This document shows positions 1 to 7,683 of a stretch of DNA of 21,716 nt, one piece after another. Below the pieces are notes generated by a model, which ran no database searches, had not been told where the DNA came from, and saw only the letters and a list, made by a program, of their open reading frames with translations. How positions within the stretch are numbered: position 1 is the first letter of the stretch; each line of letters opens with the position of its first letter. A program made the position numbers and the translations under genes. The stretch comes from Flavobacteriaceae bacterium (GTDB lineage Bacteria > Bacteroidota > Bacteroidia > Flavobacteriales > Flavobacteriaceae). The stretch lies in contig JALRDC010000083.1 in NCBI GenBank assembly GCA_023262245.1, positions 1 through 21,716 of the forward strand, written 5' to 3'.

Positions 1-22
1 TAATTTCAATCAAAGTTCATGA

Positions 23-1780
23 AAGTCAGTACAAATTATTTTAAAAGACACCCAGTGTCAAAATAAAGAGGGAATAGGTGCAAATGTAACTTTGTATAGT
101 GATTCCTTACTTGTACAACAAATTAATCAACCTGTTAGAGGATACCAATCTTCTGTAAGTAGAAAACTGTTTTTTGGTATTGGAAACCGAAATAAAATTG
201 ATTCAATAAAAATTATTTGGCCAGATGGTTTAAAACAGATGGTCTATACTCCTGAATTCAGTCAATTACTAACAATTACAAAAAAGGATAATTTAGCTCA
301 AAATTCTCAGAATATAAAAGCTACTCCGCTTTTCGAGTCAATAAAACTTAAAAGCTCTCCAGAGATTGTCCATCGTGAAAATGATTATGTCGATTTTAAA
401 GACCAACGCTTATTGCCTCATTTTCTCTCTACTCAAGGACCAAGAATCGCAGTAGGCGATCTAAATGGTGACGGTAAAGAGGACTTCTATCTTGGTGGAG
501 CCAAAGGTGAGGCTGGAGAAATTTGGATCCAAAACACCAAAGGTACATTCACTAAGTCTTTTCAAATATCATTTGAAAAAGATAAGATTAAGGAAGATAT
601 AGCCGCCTTATTTTTTGATTGTGACAACGATGGAGATCAAGATTTATATGTTGTTAGTGGAGGGACAGAAAATAAAGAACAAGATTATCAAGACCGCTTA
701 TATATCAACGAAAATGGACGCTTAAAACAAGCTAATGGCCTCCCCAAATTTTTACATAGTGGCTCTAGCGTTAAGGCTTCTGATTTTGATAACGATGGAG
801 ACTTAGACCTTTTCGTAGGAACCCGGCAAAAACCTGGAAGGTATCCTGAAATAGCGCCCAGTCAGCTTCTAATTAATAATGGTTCTGGACAATTTAGCCT
901 AGCAAATGACAGACTCCCAAATCAAAATAATTTAGGCAATGTAACAGATATCCTTTGGAAAGATATTAATCAAGATAATCAACAAGACTTAATCCTTGTA
1001 GGAGAATGGATGCCTGTTACAGTTTTATATCAAATGAATGGATCGTTTGTTTATTCACAAAATGAAACCCTTAAAACCACTACAGGTCTATGGAATAGAA
1101 TTGTCAGTGGGGATTTTAATGGAGATGGAATTACTGATTTTGCTTTAGGAAACTATGGTATGAACTCCCAACTTAAACCACCTCTTACGCTATATTACGA
1201 TGATTTTGATAACAACGGTTCCCTGGATCCCATTTTATGTATTACAGATAATGGAAAAGAATATCCCTTTTTGTCCAAAGATGATATTCAAAGCCAATTA
1301 GTAAGTTTAAAATCAAAATATGTCTCCTATGCCTCTTATGCTAATCAAACCATTGAAGATGTATTTGATCAAGAAACGTTACAAAAAGCAACTAAACTAG
1401 AAGCACAAATGCTTACAACAAGTATTTTACTCAACCTATCTAATGATAACTTTGAAATAAAACAACTGCCTGATCTTGCTCAGATAACCCCAGTATATGG
1501 TATGATTGCTGGGGATTATGATAAAGATGGGAACTTGGATCTGATTACTGGTGGAAATTTGTATGGAACTCGTGTTAAATTAGGTCGCTTTGACGCTTCA
1601 AAAGGAGAGTTTTTTAAAGGCAATGGAGACGGAACTTTCGAATCAATTCCCTATTCTAAAAGTGGATTTAATAGTTATGGAGAAACCCGAGATATTGCCC
1701 CAATAACCATTAAGGGAGAAGCCCATTTAATTTTTGCAAAAAATAACGCACCCATTGACGTTTACAGATCAAAACAATAA
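23..1780 (+). CDS. ASPIC/UnbV + FG-GAP repeat protein, C-terminal part
   Basis: Recognisable as the C-terminal half of a secreted CRTAC1-like protein. The first residues (IILKDTQ, then NKEGIGANVTLY) and the later FFGIGNRNKIDSIKIIWPDG are the ASPIC/UnbV module. After it come at least six calcium-binding FG-GAP/VCBS-type repeats with DxNxDGxxD-like cores: DLNGDGKED, DCDNDGDQD, DFDNDGDLD, DFNGDGITD, DFDNNGSLD and DYDKDGNLD. Such repeats fold into a beta-propeller outside the cell. In Bacteroidota these proteins often stand near glycan-uptake loci and are usually around 1100 residues with a second propeller before the ASPIC module, so roughly half is missing. In-frame homology starts right after a TGA at 20-22. 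All three + frames are closed within the first 45 bases, so the frame does not run cleanly off the window edge. This may be a frameshifted gene or a contig-edge error. A TTG at 92 gives the longest ORF but cuts the ASPIC module and is not a credible start. Family call firm, specific role unknown. Confidence 0.85.
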   Translation, partial: KSVQIILKDTQCQNKEGIGANVTLYSDSLLVQQINQPVRGYQSSVSRKLFFGIGNRNKIDSIKIIWPDGLKQMVYTPEFSQLLTITKKDNLAQNSQNIKATPLFESIKLKSSPEIVHRENDYVDFKDQRLLPHFLSTQGPRIAVGDLNGDGKEDFYLGGAKGEAGEIWIQNTKGTFTKSFQISFEKDKIKEDIAALFFDCDNDGDQDLYVVSGGTENKEQDYQDRLYINENGRLKQANGLPKFLHSGSSVKASDFDNDGDLDLFVGTRQKPGRYPEIAPSQLLINNGSGQFSLANDRLPNQNNLGNVTDILWKDINQDNQQDLILVGEWMPVTVLYQMNGSFVYSQNETLKTTTGLWNRIVSGDFNGDGITDFALGNYGMNSQLKPPLTLYYDDFDNNGSLDPILCITDNGKEYPFLSKDDIQSQLVSLKSKYVSYASYANQTIEDVFDQETLQKATKLEAQMLTTSILLNLSNDNFEIKQLPDLAQITPVYGMIAGDYDKDGNLDLITGGNLYGTRVKLGRFDASKGEFFKGNGDGTFESIPYSKSGFNSYGETRDIAPITIKGEAHLIFAKNNAPIDVYRSKQ

Positions 1781-1812
1781 CCAATCTCTTTTCAGTTTAT
1801 TTTTTTAGTAAG

Positions 1813-1947
1813 TCAAACCTTTTTTTGATCAATACTTTGGATTAATTTTTTAATATTTTTAAAACCTCTTAAGGCCACCATAATTGTTACAAAAACGTAC
1901 CAAATATAGCAGATAATAAAAAAAAGGGTCCAAAAAGGGTACTTCAT
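1813..1947 (-). CDS. Small 44-aa single-pass membrane protein, coupled to symporter
   Basis: A short ORF starts with ATG at 1947-1945. It shares the ATGA overlap with the TGA stop (1946-1944) of the upstream symporter and ends in TGA at 1815-1813. The product starts MKYPFWTLFFIICYIWYVFV, continues TIMVALRGFKNIKKLIQSID and ends QKKV. That gives one hydrophobic, aromatic-rich helix (about residues 4-25) followed by a basic amphipathic tail. By the positive-inside pattern the tail is likely cytoplasmic. The start/stop overlap suggests translational coupling and stoichiometric production with the symporter. Small accessory subunits are known for some sodium symporters (for example MetS with MetP, and small subunits of some SSS transporters), but I see no clear sequence match to those. 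Role inferred from position only. Translation is likely but not proven. Confidence 0.6.
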   Translation of the reverse strand: MKYPFWTLFFIICYIWYVFVTIMVALRGFKNIKKLIQSIDQKKV

Positions 1948-3413
1948 TTTGACTTGATTTTAGTGATTATTGAACCGATGACCATCCCCAAACTACTCAA
2001 GAAGAAACTGAGAACGCCAAACTTATAAGGACCAATATTTTTTACTAGAGCAGAAGAAAAAGAAAAGTCTTGAAGAAATAAATACGAAACCGGAATTACG
2101 GCCCCAATGATAATAGCTATAGCGGCACCTAATGGACTGGCATTTTTAAAATAACAGCAGGCAATTAATAAGACACTCATACTAGATAAATAGATGGTCC
2201 CTGTGACCTGCATGTAGACCCATAAATCATTATTTAAAGGATACCACAATCCATAGAGTAATAAAAATAAACCTATACAACATATTATAAATCGATTGTA
2301 AAATAATCCCTTTTTGGAGGACCACTTGTTTTTGTGGATTGGCGCTAAAATATCATTATATATGACTGAAGACCATGCGATTAAATAGGAAGAATTTGTT
2401 GACATGTCGGCAGCTAACATAGCAGCTACCACAATACCAATCAATCCTACAGGTATCAACTGAGCAACCATATTGGGCATTGCTAAAATTTCTTTTCCTC
2501 CTCCATAACTGTTAGGACCGAAAAAATACAATGCACTAATTCCTAAAAAAACAGGGATTACAAATCGCATAAGCATATAGGGAGCGGTTACCATATATAT
2601 GCTTTTTGCAGTTTTACTATTCTTGGCAGACAATATTCTAGAAATCATCGTTTGCCAAGTCAGTACCGATGCAAAAGCAACTAAAATATCTAATATCAGC
2701 CGATCTAAGGTGTAAACAGAATTAAAACCAAGACTTAAGCTTTCCGAACCGTGAAATGCTCTACTTTCGTCTAAAATGGAATACCAGCCGAATTCATAAA
2801 TGATGATTCCCGTAATCGAAACAAATCCTAAGCACATTAAAATGAATTGAATATAATCGGTAACTAAAACGGAAACCATTCCACCTATAACGGTATAAAA
2901 TCCAACAAAAATTAATATTACAGTCATTAACACTTCTAGATATCCTTCGTCAATACCCATAGTAATACTGAGAAAACTACCTGCTTGGCGGAGAAATAAA
3001 CCCATATTGAGCAGCCCCCCAATAATGATAACCAGTCCACTTGCCCATCTAATTTTTTTTCCAAATTTTTTTTCAAAAAGTTCAGGAATGGTGATCACAG
3101 CCATATTTCGAAGGGGTTCTATACAAAACCCCGATACCCCCACAATAAACATAGATCCTCCTAGTGCGATACCGGGGATTATTCCTTTTAATCCATATTT
3201 AAATCCTAATTCTGCATTTGCCATACAGGTAGCTATTCCAAATTCTGTTGCTGCCAAACTAGCAATCCCGAGATATACATCAACTCCCCTATTTGCAACT
3301 AAAAAATGATCCATATTGGAAACGTATTTCCGTAACCATATACCTACCAAAAAGATGATAGAGAAGTATAGCAATACTATCGGTCCATCAACAAAAAAAT
3401 CAAAATTTGTCAA
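1944..3413 (-). CDS. Sodium:solute symporter (SSS family)
   Basis: An inner-membrane sodium-coupled transporter of about 489 residues, the usual SSS length, with roughly 13 hydrophobic segments spread over the whole protein. The stretch MLAADMSTNSSYLIAWSSVI (about residues 333-352) matches the Ser/Thr-rich helix that forms the second sodium site in SSS proteins. Residues 34-42 (MDHFLVANR) match the conserved loop after TM1. The start is TTG at 3413, because the only nearby ATG (residue 34) would remove TM1. This TTG overlaps the TGA stop of the creatininase gene (3412-3410), so translation is probably coupled. It is followed by a 44-aa membrane protein with an ATGA overlap. As the only transporter in a run of catabolic genes it probably imports their substrate, most likely a carboxylated or polar sugar derivative. 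The substrate cannot be read from the sequence. Confidence 0.92.
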   Translation of the reverse strand: MTNFDFFVDGPIVLLYFSIIFLVGIWLRKYVSNMDHFLVANRGVDVYLGIASLAATEFGIATCMANAELGFKYGLKGIIPGIALGGSMFIVGVSGFCIEPLRNMAVITIPELFEKKFGKKIRWASGLVIIIGGLLNMGLFLRQAGSFLSITMGIDEGYLEVLMTVILIFVGFYTVIGGMVSVLVTDYIQFILMCLGFVSITGIIIYEFGWYSILDESRAFHGSESLSLGFNSVYTLDRLILDILVAFASVLTWQTMISRILSAKNSKTAKSIYMVTAPYMLMRFVIPVFLGISALYFFGPNSYGGGKEILAMPNMVAQLIPVGLIGIVVAAMLAADMSTNSSYLIAWSSVIYNDILAPIHKNKWSSKKGLFYNRFIICCIGLFLLLYGLWYPLNNDLWVYMQVTGTIYLSSMSVLLIACCYFKNASPLGAAIAIIIGAVIPVSYLFLQDFSFSSALVKNIGPYKFGVLSFFLSSLGMVIGSIITKIKSK

Positions 3414-4159
3414 AGGAGGTATGATTTAATAAGATCAACCAATTTTGAAGTGACAATTTGAGAAATCTTTTCCCCTTGTTCTTTTGATGAAAAACTTGGA
3501 CTTCCTACCACTCCATTTGCAGAAATTTGCTTGATCGTTTGGAAATAAGAAAATTGAGGTGCGTTTATCATGTCCCCTACTAAGGGATCAAATTGCTGGT
3601 TTGATAAGGATTTAATGGATTGTTCCCTTACCATTTCTGGAGCAATATGTAGCATTAAACTGGTTTCAAATTCACCCGCATGACCAGTACCTCCAGAACC
3701 TGACTTGTTAATCTTTTTTAATTCATCACCAGCTATTTTCCACCAGGTAATTAAACTGAATTTGCAGTCAGAATACTTATTCCCCAGTGTTTCTATAATT
3801 ACTTGGCCAATCCCTTGATTTCCCCCGTGGCTGTTTAGTAATAAAAAATTATTAAACCCGTGAACAATCATGGATTCTACCATTTCTTTAACTAAAGCTT
3901 TAAAGGTAGCGTGTTTGAACGTTAGAGATCCGCTAAAGTCCATATGATGTTCCGAACATCCCACAGGAATGATAGGTAGTATAATCACTTCTTTTTCCAT
4001 TAATTGATTGATTTCATCGAGAAAGTGTTCTCCAATTAGTCTATCAGTAGATAGTGGAAGGTGAGGACCGTGTTGTTCTGTTGCACACAACAAAAGAACG
4101 ACGGGTAATGTTTTGTTAACCTTTTTTGTTTCTTCAGAAGTAAGATGATCCCAAATCAT
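3410..4159 (-). CDS. Creatininase-family metal-dependent amidohydrolase
   Basis: Creatininase/MftE-like fold. Metal-ligand motifs are all present: ATEQHGPHLPLSTD (E28, H30 and D39 counting from the chosen start), LLNSHGGNQG, and GTGHAGEFETS with the conserved HAGE. Family members hydrolyse cyclic amides (creatinine, formamidopyrimidines) or release C-terminal residues. A lactam- or lactone-opening step would fit this operon, but that is inference. I chose ATG at 4159 (MIWDHLTSEE), because family proteins start just before this segment and it leaves a 4-base gap after the RidA fusion gene. The longer ATG-start reading from 4210 adds 17 residues that overlap the upstream gene and look unlike the family. 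The stop overlaps the TTG start of the symporter. About 249 residues, normal for the family. Confidence 0.85.
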   Translation of the reverse strand: MIWDHLTSEETKKVNKTLPVVLLLCATEQHGPHLPLSTDRLIGEHFLDEINQLMEKEVIILPIIPVGCSEHHMDFSGSLTFKHATFKALVKEMVESMIVHGFNNFLLLNSHGGNQGIGQVIIETLGNKYSDCKFSLITWWKIAGDELKKINKSGSGGTGHAGEFETSLMLHIAPEMVREQSIKSLSNQQFDPLVGDMINAPQFSYFQTIKQISANGVVGSPSFSSKEQGEKISQIVTSKLVDLIKSYLL

Positions 4160-4163
4160 GATT

Positions 4164-5039
4164 TTAATTTTTAGCTGCCCACATTTCAATCTCAACCAAA
4201 AGCCCTTCAATTAAACCTGCCTCAATTGCAGTTCTAACAGGTTTTGGTTCTATAAAATATTTTGCATAAACCGAATTGAAGCGGCTCCATTGCTTAATAT
4301 CTTTTAAATAAACATTTACTTTAAAAACGTCATTTAATGAGGCTCCGGCAGAGAGCAATTGTTTTTGACAATTGCGCAGGGTTAATTCCGTCTGTTCTTC
4401 GATATTTTCACCAATGATTTCACCACTTTTATTAATGGCTGCTTGGCCTGAAATTACCACGATATTTGTTCCGTTTACATTGAGTGAAGGGGAATACGGC
4501 CCTGCAGTAATATGTTGACTTGCTCCCACAGGTACTGATTTTGAAATAGTTTCAATTTGATCCTCTTTTTTCATATTCAAAGGGAGGTATCCTATAAATC
4601 CGGCAATTTTCCACTTCTCATTTACCTTTACACATCGATAAATAGTTTGCCAGTTGAAAGTTTCTTTCTCCCCATTGGTTTTTTCTGCGAATCCAGAAAA
4701 TTTTTTGTGCAATAAAGCTTTGTCACCGCTGATTTCAATATCTTCTAGATACGTTACTTTTAAAAGAATGTCGTAGGGTTTTTCTATCCAAGGATCACTT
4801 GAAAATGCTTTAGCTTGTTTAAGCCATTCATCCCGATAACGGTTTAAATTGGGAAAACTGATTTTCCAGAGGTCTGGGTTGCTTTCATTGTGGGCATGAA
4901 TGCCCATAAAATGCGTTGGAACAAAATCATCTTTGACCATACCCCAATCTTGATTTACAAAAGCCAAAGAATCTCTTTTAACCAACATTTCCCATAATTG
5001 CGCTTTGTCTTTTTCTTTTTCTTGATTGAAAGGGTTCAT
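4164..5039 (-). CDS. NTF2/SnoaL-like domain fused to RidA-family domain
   Basis: Two domains in one 291-residue protein. Residues about 1-155 look like a SnoaL/NTF2-like alpha-beta cone: an N-terminal helical stretch, then strands ending in TIYRCVKVNEKWKIAGFIGY, the usual closing pattern of such domains. Residues about 158-291 are a RidA/YjgF/UK114 domain: GPYSPSLNVNG, VVISGQAAINKSGEIIG, and the end PVRTAIEAGLIEGLLVEIEM. The Arg in PVRTAIEA aligns with the Arg that binds the substrate carboxylate in RidA (R105 in E. coli). RidA proteins deaminate reactive enamines and imines or act on related small molecules. RidA is usually a stand-alone protein of about 130 residues, so the fusion is notable. 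It sits between the enolase-superfamily gene (20-base gap) and the creatininase gene (4-base gap). An imine-forming, nitrogen-containing intermediate would explain its presence. ATG start at 5039. Confidence 0.82.
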   Translation of the reverse strand: MNPFNQEKEKDKAQLWEMLVKRDSLAFVNQDWGMVKDDFVPTHFMGIHAHNESNPDLWKISFPNLNRYRDEWLKQAKAFSSDPWIEKPYDILLKVTYLEDIEISGDKALLHKKFSGFAEKTNGEKETFNWQTIYRCVKVNEKWKIAGFIGYLPLNMKKEDQIETISKSVPVGASQHITAGPYSPSLNVNGTNIVVISGQAAINKSGEIIGENIEEQTELTLRNCQKQLLSAGASLNDVFKVNVYLKDIKQWSRFNSVYAKYFIEPKPVRTAIEAGLIEGLLVEIEMWAAKN

Positions 5040-5059
5040 ACTGTCTGTAAGAATTAATT

Positions 5060-6187
5060 TTAAACTTGGATCGTGTTAATTAAGTAATTATTGATAGCTT
5101 CCATATCGGGTTCAACACCCAAACCTGGACCTTCTGGGAGGTAGGCATATGGAGGTTCAATAGAAATTGATTTTTTTAATAAATCGTGTTCTCTAATGAG
5201 TCTCCCAAAAATATCGCTAGGCCACTCGCAAGATTGGGCTGCAGCGCATGAATGTAAATACATAGCCTCCATGATTCCTAAGTCAATCTCCGAGCCGTGC
5301 CAACAGAACATATCCGCAGCAGTAGCTAAATGATCTAACTTTTGAAAATGAGCCAATCCACAATTGAAATTGAACCCGTCAACGGCCTGGTGTTGAATCG
5401 CTCTAATGGCATCATGAATCCTTTGCCCATGATCCACATAAGGTAATGAAACGTGAAGTACTATTGGTATTGGAGAGTAATTTCTTAGTTGAGCATACTC
5501 TTCAATTTTCCATCGAGGTATGGGATCTTCAATACAAAAGGTATTCCCTATTTGTTTTAGTTGGTCTATTCTTGTTTTAACTTCGGATGAAGAAATCCAT
5601 CTTTCGTTGGGATCAAAAATTATTTTCATCTCGGGGGAAGCACTTTTTATTGATGTTGCCCAAGCCTCTATATCGTCTTCAAGGTCTGTTTTAAACTTAA
5701 TACAATCATAACCCATAGCCGCGAAATTTGATGAAATTTCACCCACCTCGGCGGTTGCCCTATGACTTGACCAACTTCCAACTTTTACTTTATCCCGAAC
5801 AGCCCCTCCTAGTAAATCGACGACTCGAATATTTTTTAACCGGGCAAAACAATCCCAAATTGCACATTCAAAACCATCATAAATTCTGGTATAGGGAATT
5901 GGAAGTTGTTGCCTTAAGATTTTTTCAATTGACATGCCAACAAACTTTTCAGCCACTTGTTTTACCGCTTCGATGTCATTCCCTCTATAACATTCTCCCC
6001 AACCGGTAACCCCATTTGTCAATTCAATGGCGATTAAAATTTTTGATAATTCATCAAATTGTATGGACCAACCCATTTCTGTTCCACGAGAAAGTTTGTG
6101 TAAAGGTTTGTTGATGGTACTGCTTTGAATAGCCCCCCTTTTGGCTGGAACAATTACCTCATATAGGTTGATTTTAGAAATTTTCAT
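5060..6187 (-). CDS. Enolase superfamily, mandelate racemase-like acid-sugar dehydratase
   Basis: Enolase-superfamily enzyme of 375 residues with the lid domain (1 to about 125) and barrel. K164-F-K166 is the KxK base motif. D192 (IIFDPNERW) and E220 (FCIEDPIP) are the first two magnesium ligands. The third ligand position, normally Glu, Asp or Asn, is His245 in IVLHVSLPYVD. D270 (AVDGFNF) and H297 (FCWHGSE) match the Asp-His catalytic dyad of the mandelate racemase subgroup, which includes gluconate, galactonate and fuconate dehydratases. A reaction that removes water from an aldonic-type acid to give a 2-keto-3-deoxy acid is the most likely role, shared in the operon with SDR dehydrogenases and an RraA-type aldolase. 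The His ligand means that the specificity, and even the metal, should not be assumed. ATG start at 6187, 11 bases after the upstream SDR stop. Confidence 0.88.
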   Translation of the reverse strand: MKISKINLYEVIVPAKRGAIQSSTINKPLHKLSRGTEMGWSIQFDELSKILIAIELTNGVTGWGECYRGNDIEAVKQVAEKFVGMSIEKILRQQLPIPYTRIYDGFECAIWDCFARLKNIRVVDLLGGAVRDKVKVGSWSSHRATAEVGEISSNFAAMGYDCIKFKTDLEDDIEAWATSIKSASPEMKIIFDPNERWISSSEVKTRIDQLKQIGNTFCIEDPIPRWKIEEYAQLRNYSPIPIVLHVSLPYVDHGQRIHDAIRAIQHQAVDGFNFNCGLAHFQKLDHLATAADMFCWHGSEIDLGIMEAMYLHSCAAAQSCEWPSDIFGRLIREHDLLKKSISIEPPYAYLPEGPGLGVEPDMEAINNYLINTIQV

Positions 6188-6198
6188 TGGTTCTTTTT

Positions 6199-6990
6199 TT
6201 AAGGTAAAAAACTGTTGCTGTAAAGTAAATTTGTAAATCCACTATCTACTTTTATGATCTGACCTGTGATGGATTTACTATACTCAGAAAGTAGGAAAAC
6301 TACTGCGTTTCCGCAGTCTGTAGATGTAATAACTTTTGGAAGGCTTTGATACTCTTCAACTTGATCTTTTATCCATTGTTCAGGCTCATCAGACCATTCG
6401 TTAACAGCTTTTACGTTATAGGCTGAGTCCACATATCCTGGGGCAATTCCATTACAACGAATTCCATATTTCCCCAATTCTATTGACAGCCCTCTAGTAA
6501 GGTTGTTTAAAGCTCCCTTTGTAGAGGCATAGAGGGAATATTTGTTCGTGGAATTAAATGCATGAACAGAGGAAATATTAATAATATTCCCTTTAATTTG
6601 ATGTTCGATACAATCTTGTGCAAATGCCTTTGAGATCATCCATGCCCCCTTAAAATTGGTGTTGAAAAGTGCATCAAATTCTTCTAAATCGGTCATGTGT
6701 GCAGGCTTTCGGTGTCCAATTCCAGCATTGTTTACTACCCCATGAAGCGGTCCGACTTGTTTTTTAATTTCATCAAACAGATGGATTACTTCTTCACTCT
6801 TACTTATATCAGCTTGTATCCCGATAGCATTTTTGTATTGGGTTGTTGCTTCCTGTACCTTTTTTCCTGAAAGATCATTGATCACTAGTGTACCTCCAGC
6901 GTTATCTATGGCTTTACAAATTCCTGACCCCACTCCAAATCCAGCACTACCTGTAACAAGAAAATTTTTATTTGAAAGATCTATTTTCAT
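6199..6990 (-). CDS. Short-chain dehydrogenase/reductase (second SDR of operon)
   Basis: Classical SDR of 263 residues, a cytoplasmic NAD(P)-dependent oxidoreductase. The nucleotide-binding turn TGSAGFGVGSG (residues 13-23) is slightly longer than the usual TGxxxGxG. NNAG is at 87-90, the catalytic Ser at about 140-141 (INISSVHA), and the Tyr-Lys pair is Y154xxxK158 (YASTK). NDL at 38-40 after the second strand, with an Asp there, favours NAD over NADP. In this operon it probably oxidises or reduces a hydroxyl of the substrate or of the keto-deoxy acid made by the neighbouring dehydratase. The spacing is 6 bases to the RraA-like gene and 11 to the dehydratase, so they are co-transcribed. ATG start at 6990. 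The exact substrate cannot be determined. Confidence 0.9.
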   Translation of the reverse strand: MKIDLSNKNFLVTGSAGFGVGSGICKAIDNAGGTLVINDLSGKKVQEATTQYKNAIGIQADISKSEEVIHLFDEIKKQVGPLHGVVNNAGIGHRKPAHMTDLEEFDALFNTNFKGAWMISKAFAQDCIEHQIKGNIINISSVHAFNSTNKYSLYASTKGALNNLTRGLSIELGKYGIRCNGIAPGYVDSAYNVKAVNEWSDEPEQWIKDQVEEYQSLPKVITSTDCGNAVVFLLSEYSKSITGQIIKVDSGFTNLLYSNSFLP

Positions 6991-6996
6991 AATATT

Positions 6997-7674
6997 CTAC
7001 ATAATCCCATATTTTTTAAAAGCTTCTACGGTACTCATTCCAGCTTCAATTGATTTTCGGACTAAATTTTCACCATTTACTTTTTCATCTGCTAACTGAA
7101 TAACTTTTTTTTCGATTTTTTGTGGAATAATACAAACCCCATCAATGTCTCCAAAAACAAGATCCCCTGGGTTTATACTTACATTGTCTATTTTAATCGG
7201 AACCCTAAAATCTATAACTTTACCTCTAGGTGCTTGATCTTGTGCATAGGTTCCGTACGAAAAAGTGGGGAAGTTTAATTTTAATATGCCAAGTGTATCC
7301 CTTGAATAGCCATTTAAAACAGCCCCCGTTGCTCCACATTTTAAAGCACGAGTACTCATGAGTTCACCCCAGAGTGCATAAGTGGGTGTCCCGCCCGAAC
7401 ACAAATAAATCTCGTTTTCTTTGAGCTGGTCTAGTGCTTCAAGCATTAGTCCAAAAGGTTTTTTGAGAGATGCATTAGACGTTGCTGAAATGTTGTCTAA
7501 TGTATCGGCTTCTAGAACGGGCATTGCCCTCCCTGCTAAAATCATGTCATCTCTAAGGGGTTTAATCTTTGGATTTAAAAATTGATTTTGATACCCCAGT
7601 TGATCCATAATATCTCCCACCACTGCAGTGTTTAAATTCTTTTTGATGTGATCTAAAAAATGTTTATCCTCCAT
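6997..7674 (-). CDS. RraA/HMG-aldolase-like family protein
   Basis: Member of the RraA/4-hydroxy-4-methyl-2-oxoglutarate aldolase fold family, 225 residues. Seen: NTAVVGDIMDQLGY near the start, GRAMPVLEAD, LWGELMSTRALKCGATGAVL, then NGYSRD with R125 and D126, which match the conserved Arg-Asp of the divalent-metal and pyruvate site. VFGDIDGVCIIP follows, as in the family. Keeping the RD pair argues for aldolase or decarboxylase activity rather than the pure RNase E inhibitor role of E. coli RraA. In this operon a pyruvate-releasing aldol cleavage of a 2-keto-3-deoxy or 4-hydroxy-2-oxo acid is the natural last step. ATG start at 7674, 9 bases after the first SDR. Family firm, reaction inferred. 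Confidence 0.87.
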   Translation of the reverse strand: MEDKHFLDHIKKNLNTAVVGDIMDQLGYQNQFLNPKIKPLRDDMILAGRAMPVLEADTLDNISATSNASLKKPFGLMLEALDQLKENEIYLCSGGTPTYALWGELMSTRALKCGATGAVLNGYSRDTLGILKLNFPTFSYGTYAQDQAPRGKVIDFRVPIKIDNVSINPGDLVFGDIDGVCIIPQKIEKKVIQLADEKVNGENLVRKSIEAGMSTVEAFKKYGIM

Positions 7675-7683
7675 AGTATCAAA

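Noticed and set aside
3007..3309. 100-residue + strand frame opposite the symporter
   Set aside because: It is the antisense shadow of a clear transmembrane transporter, with no family features of its own.
4160..4210. Longer start of the creatininase-family gene
   Set aside because: It would overlap the RidA fusion gene by 47 bases and adds 17 residues unlike the family. ATG at 4159 fits the family start and the operon spacing.
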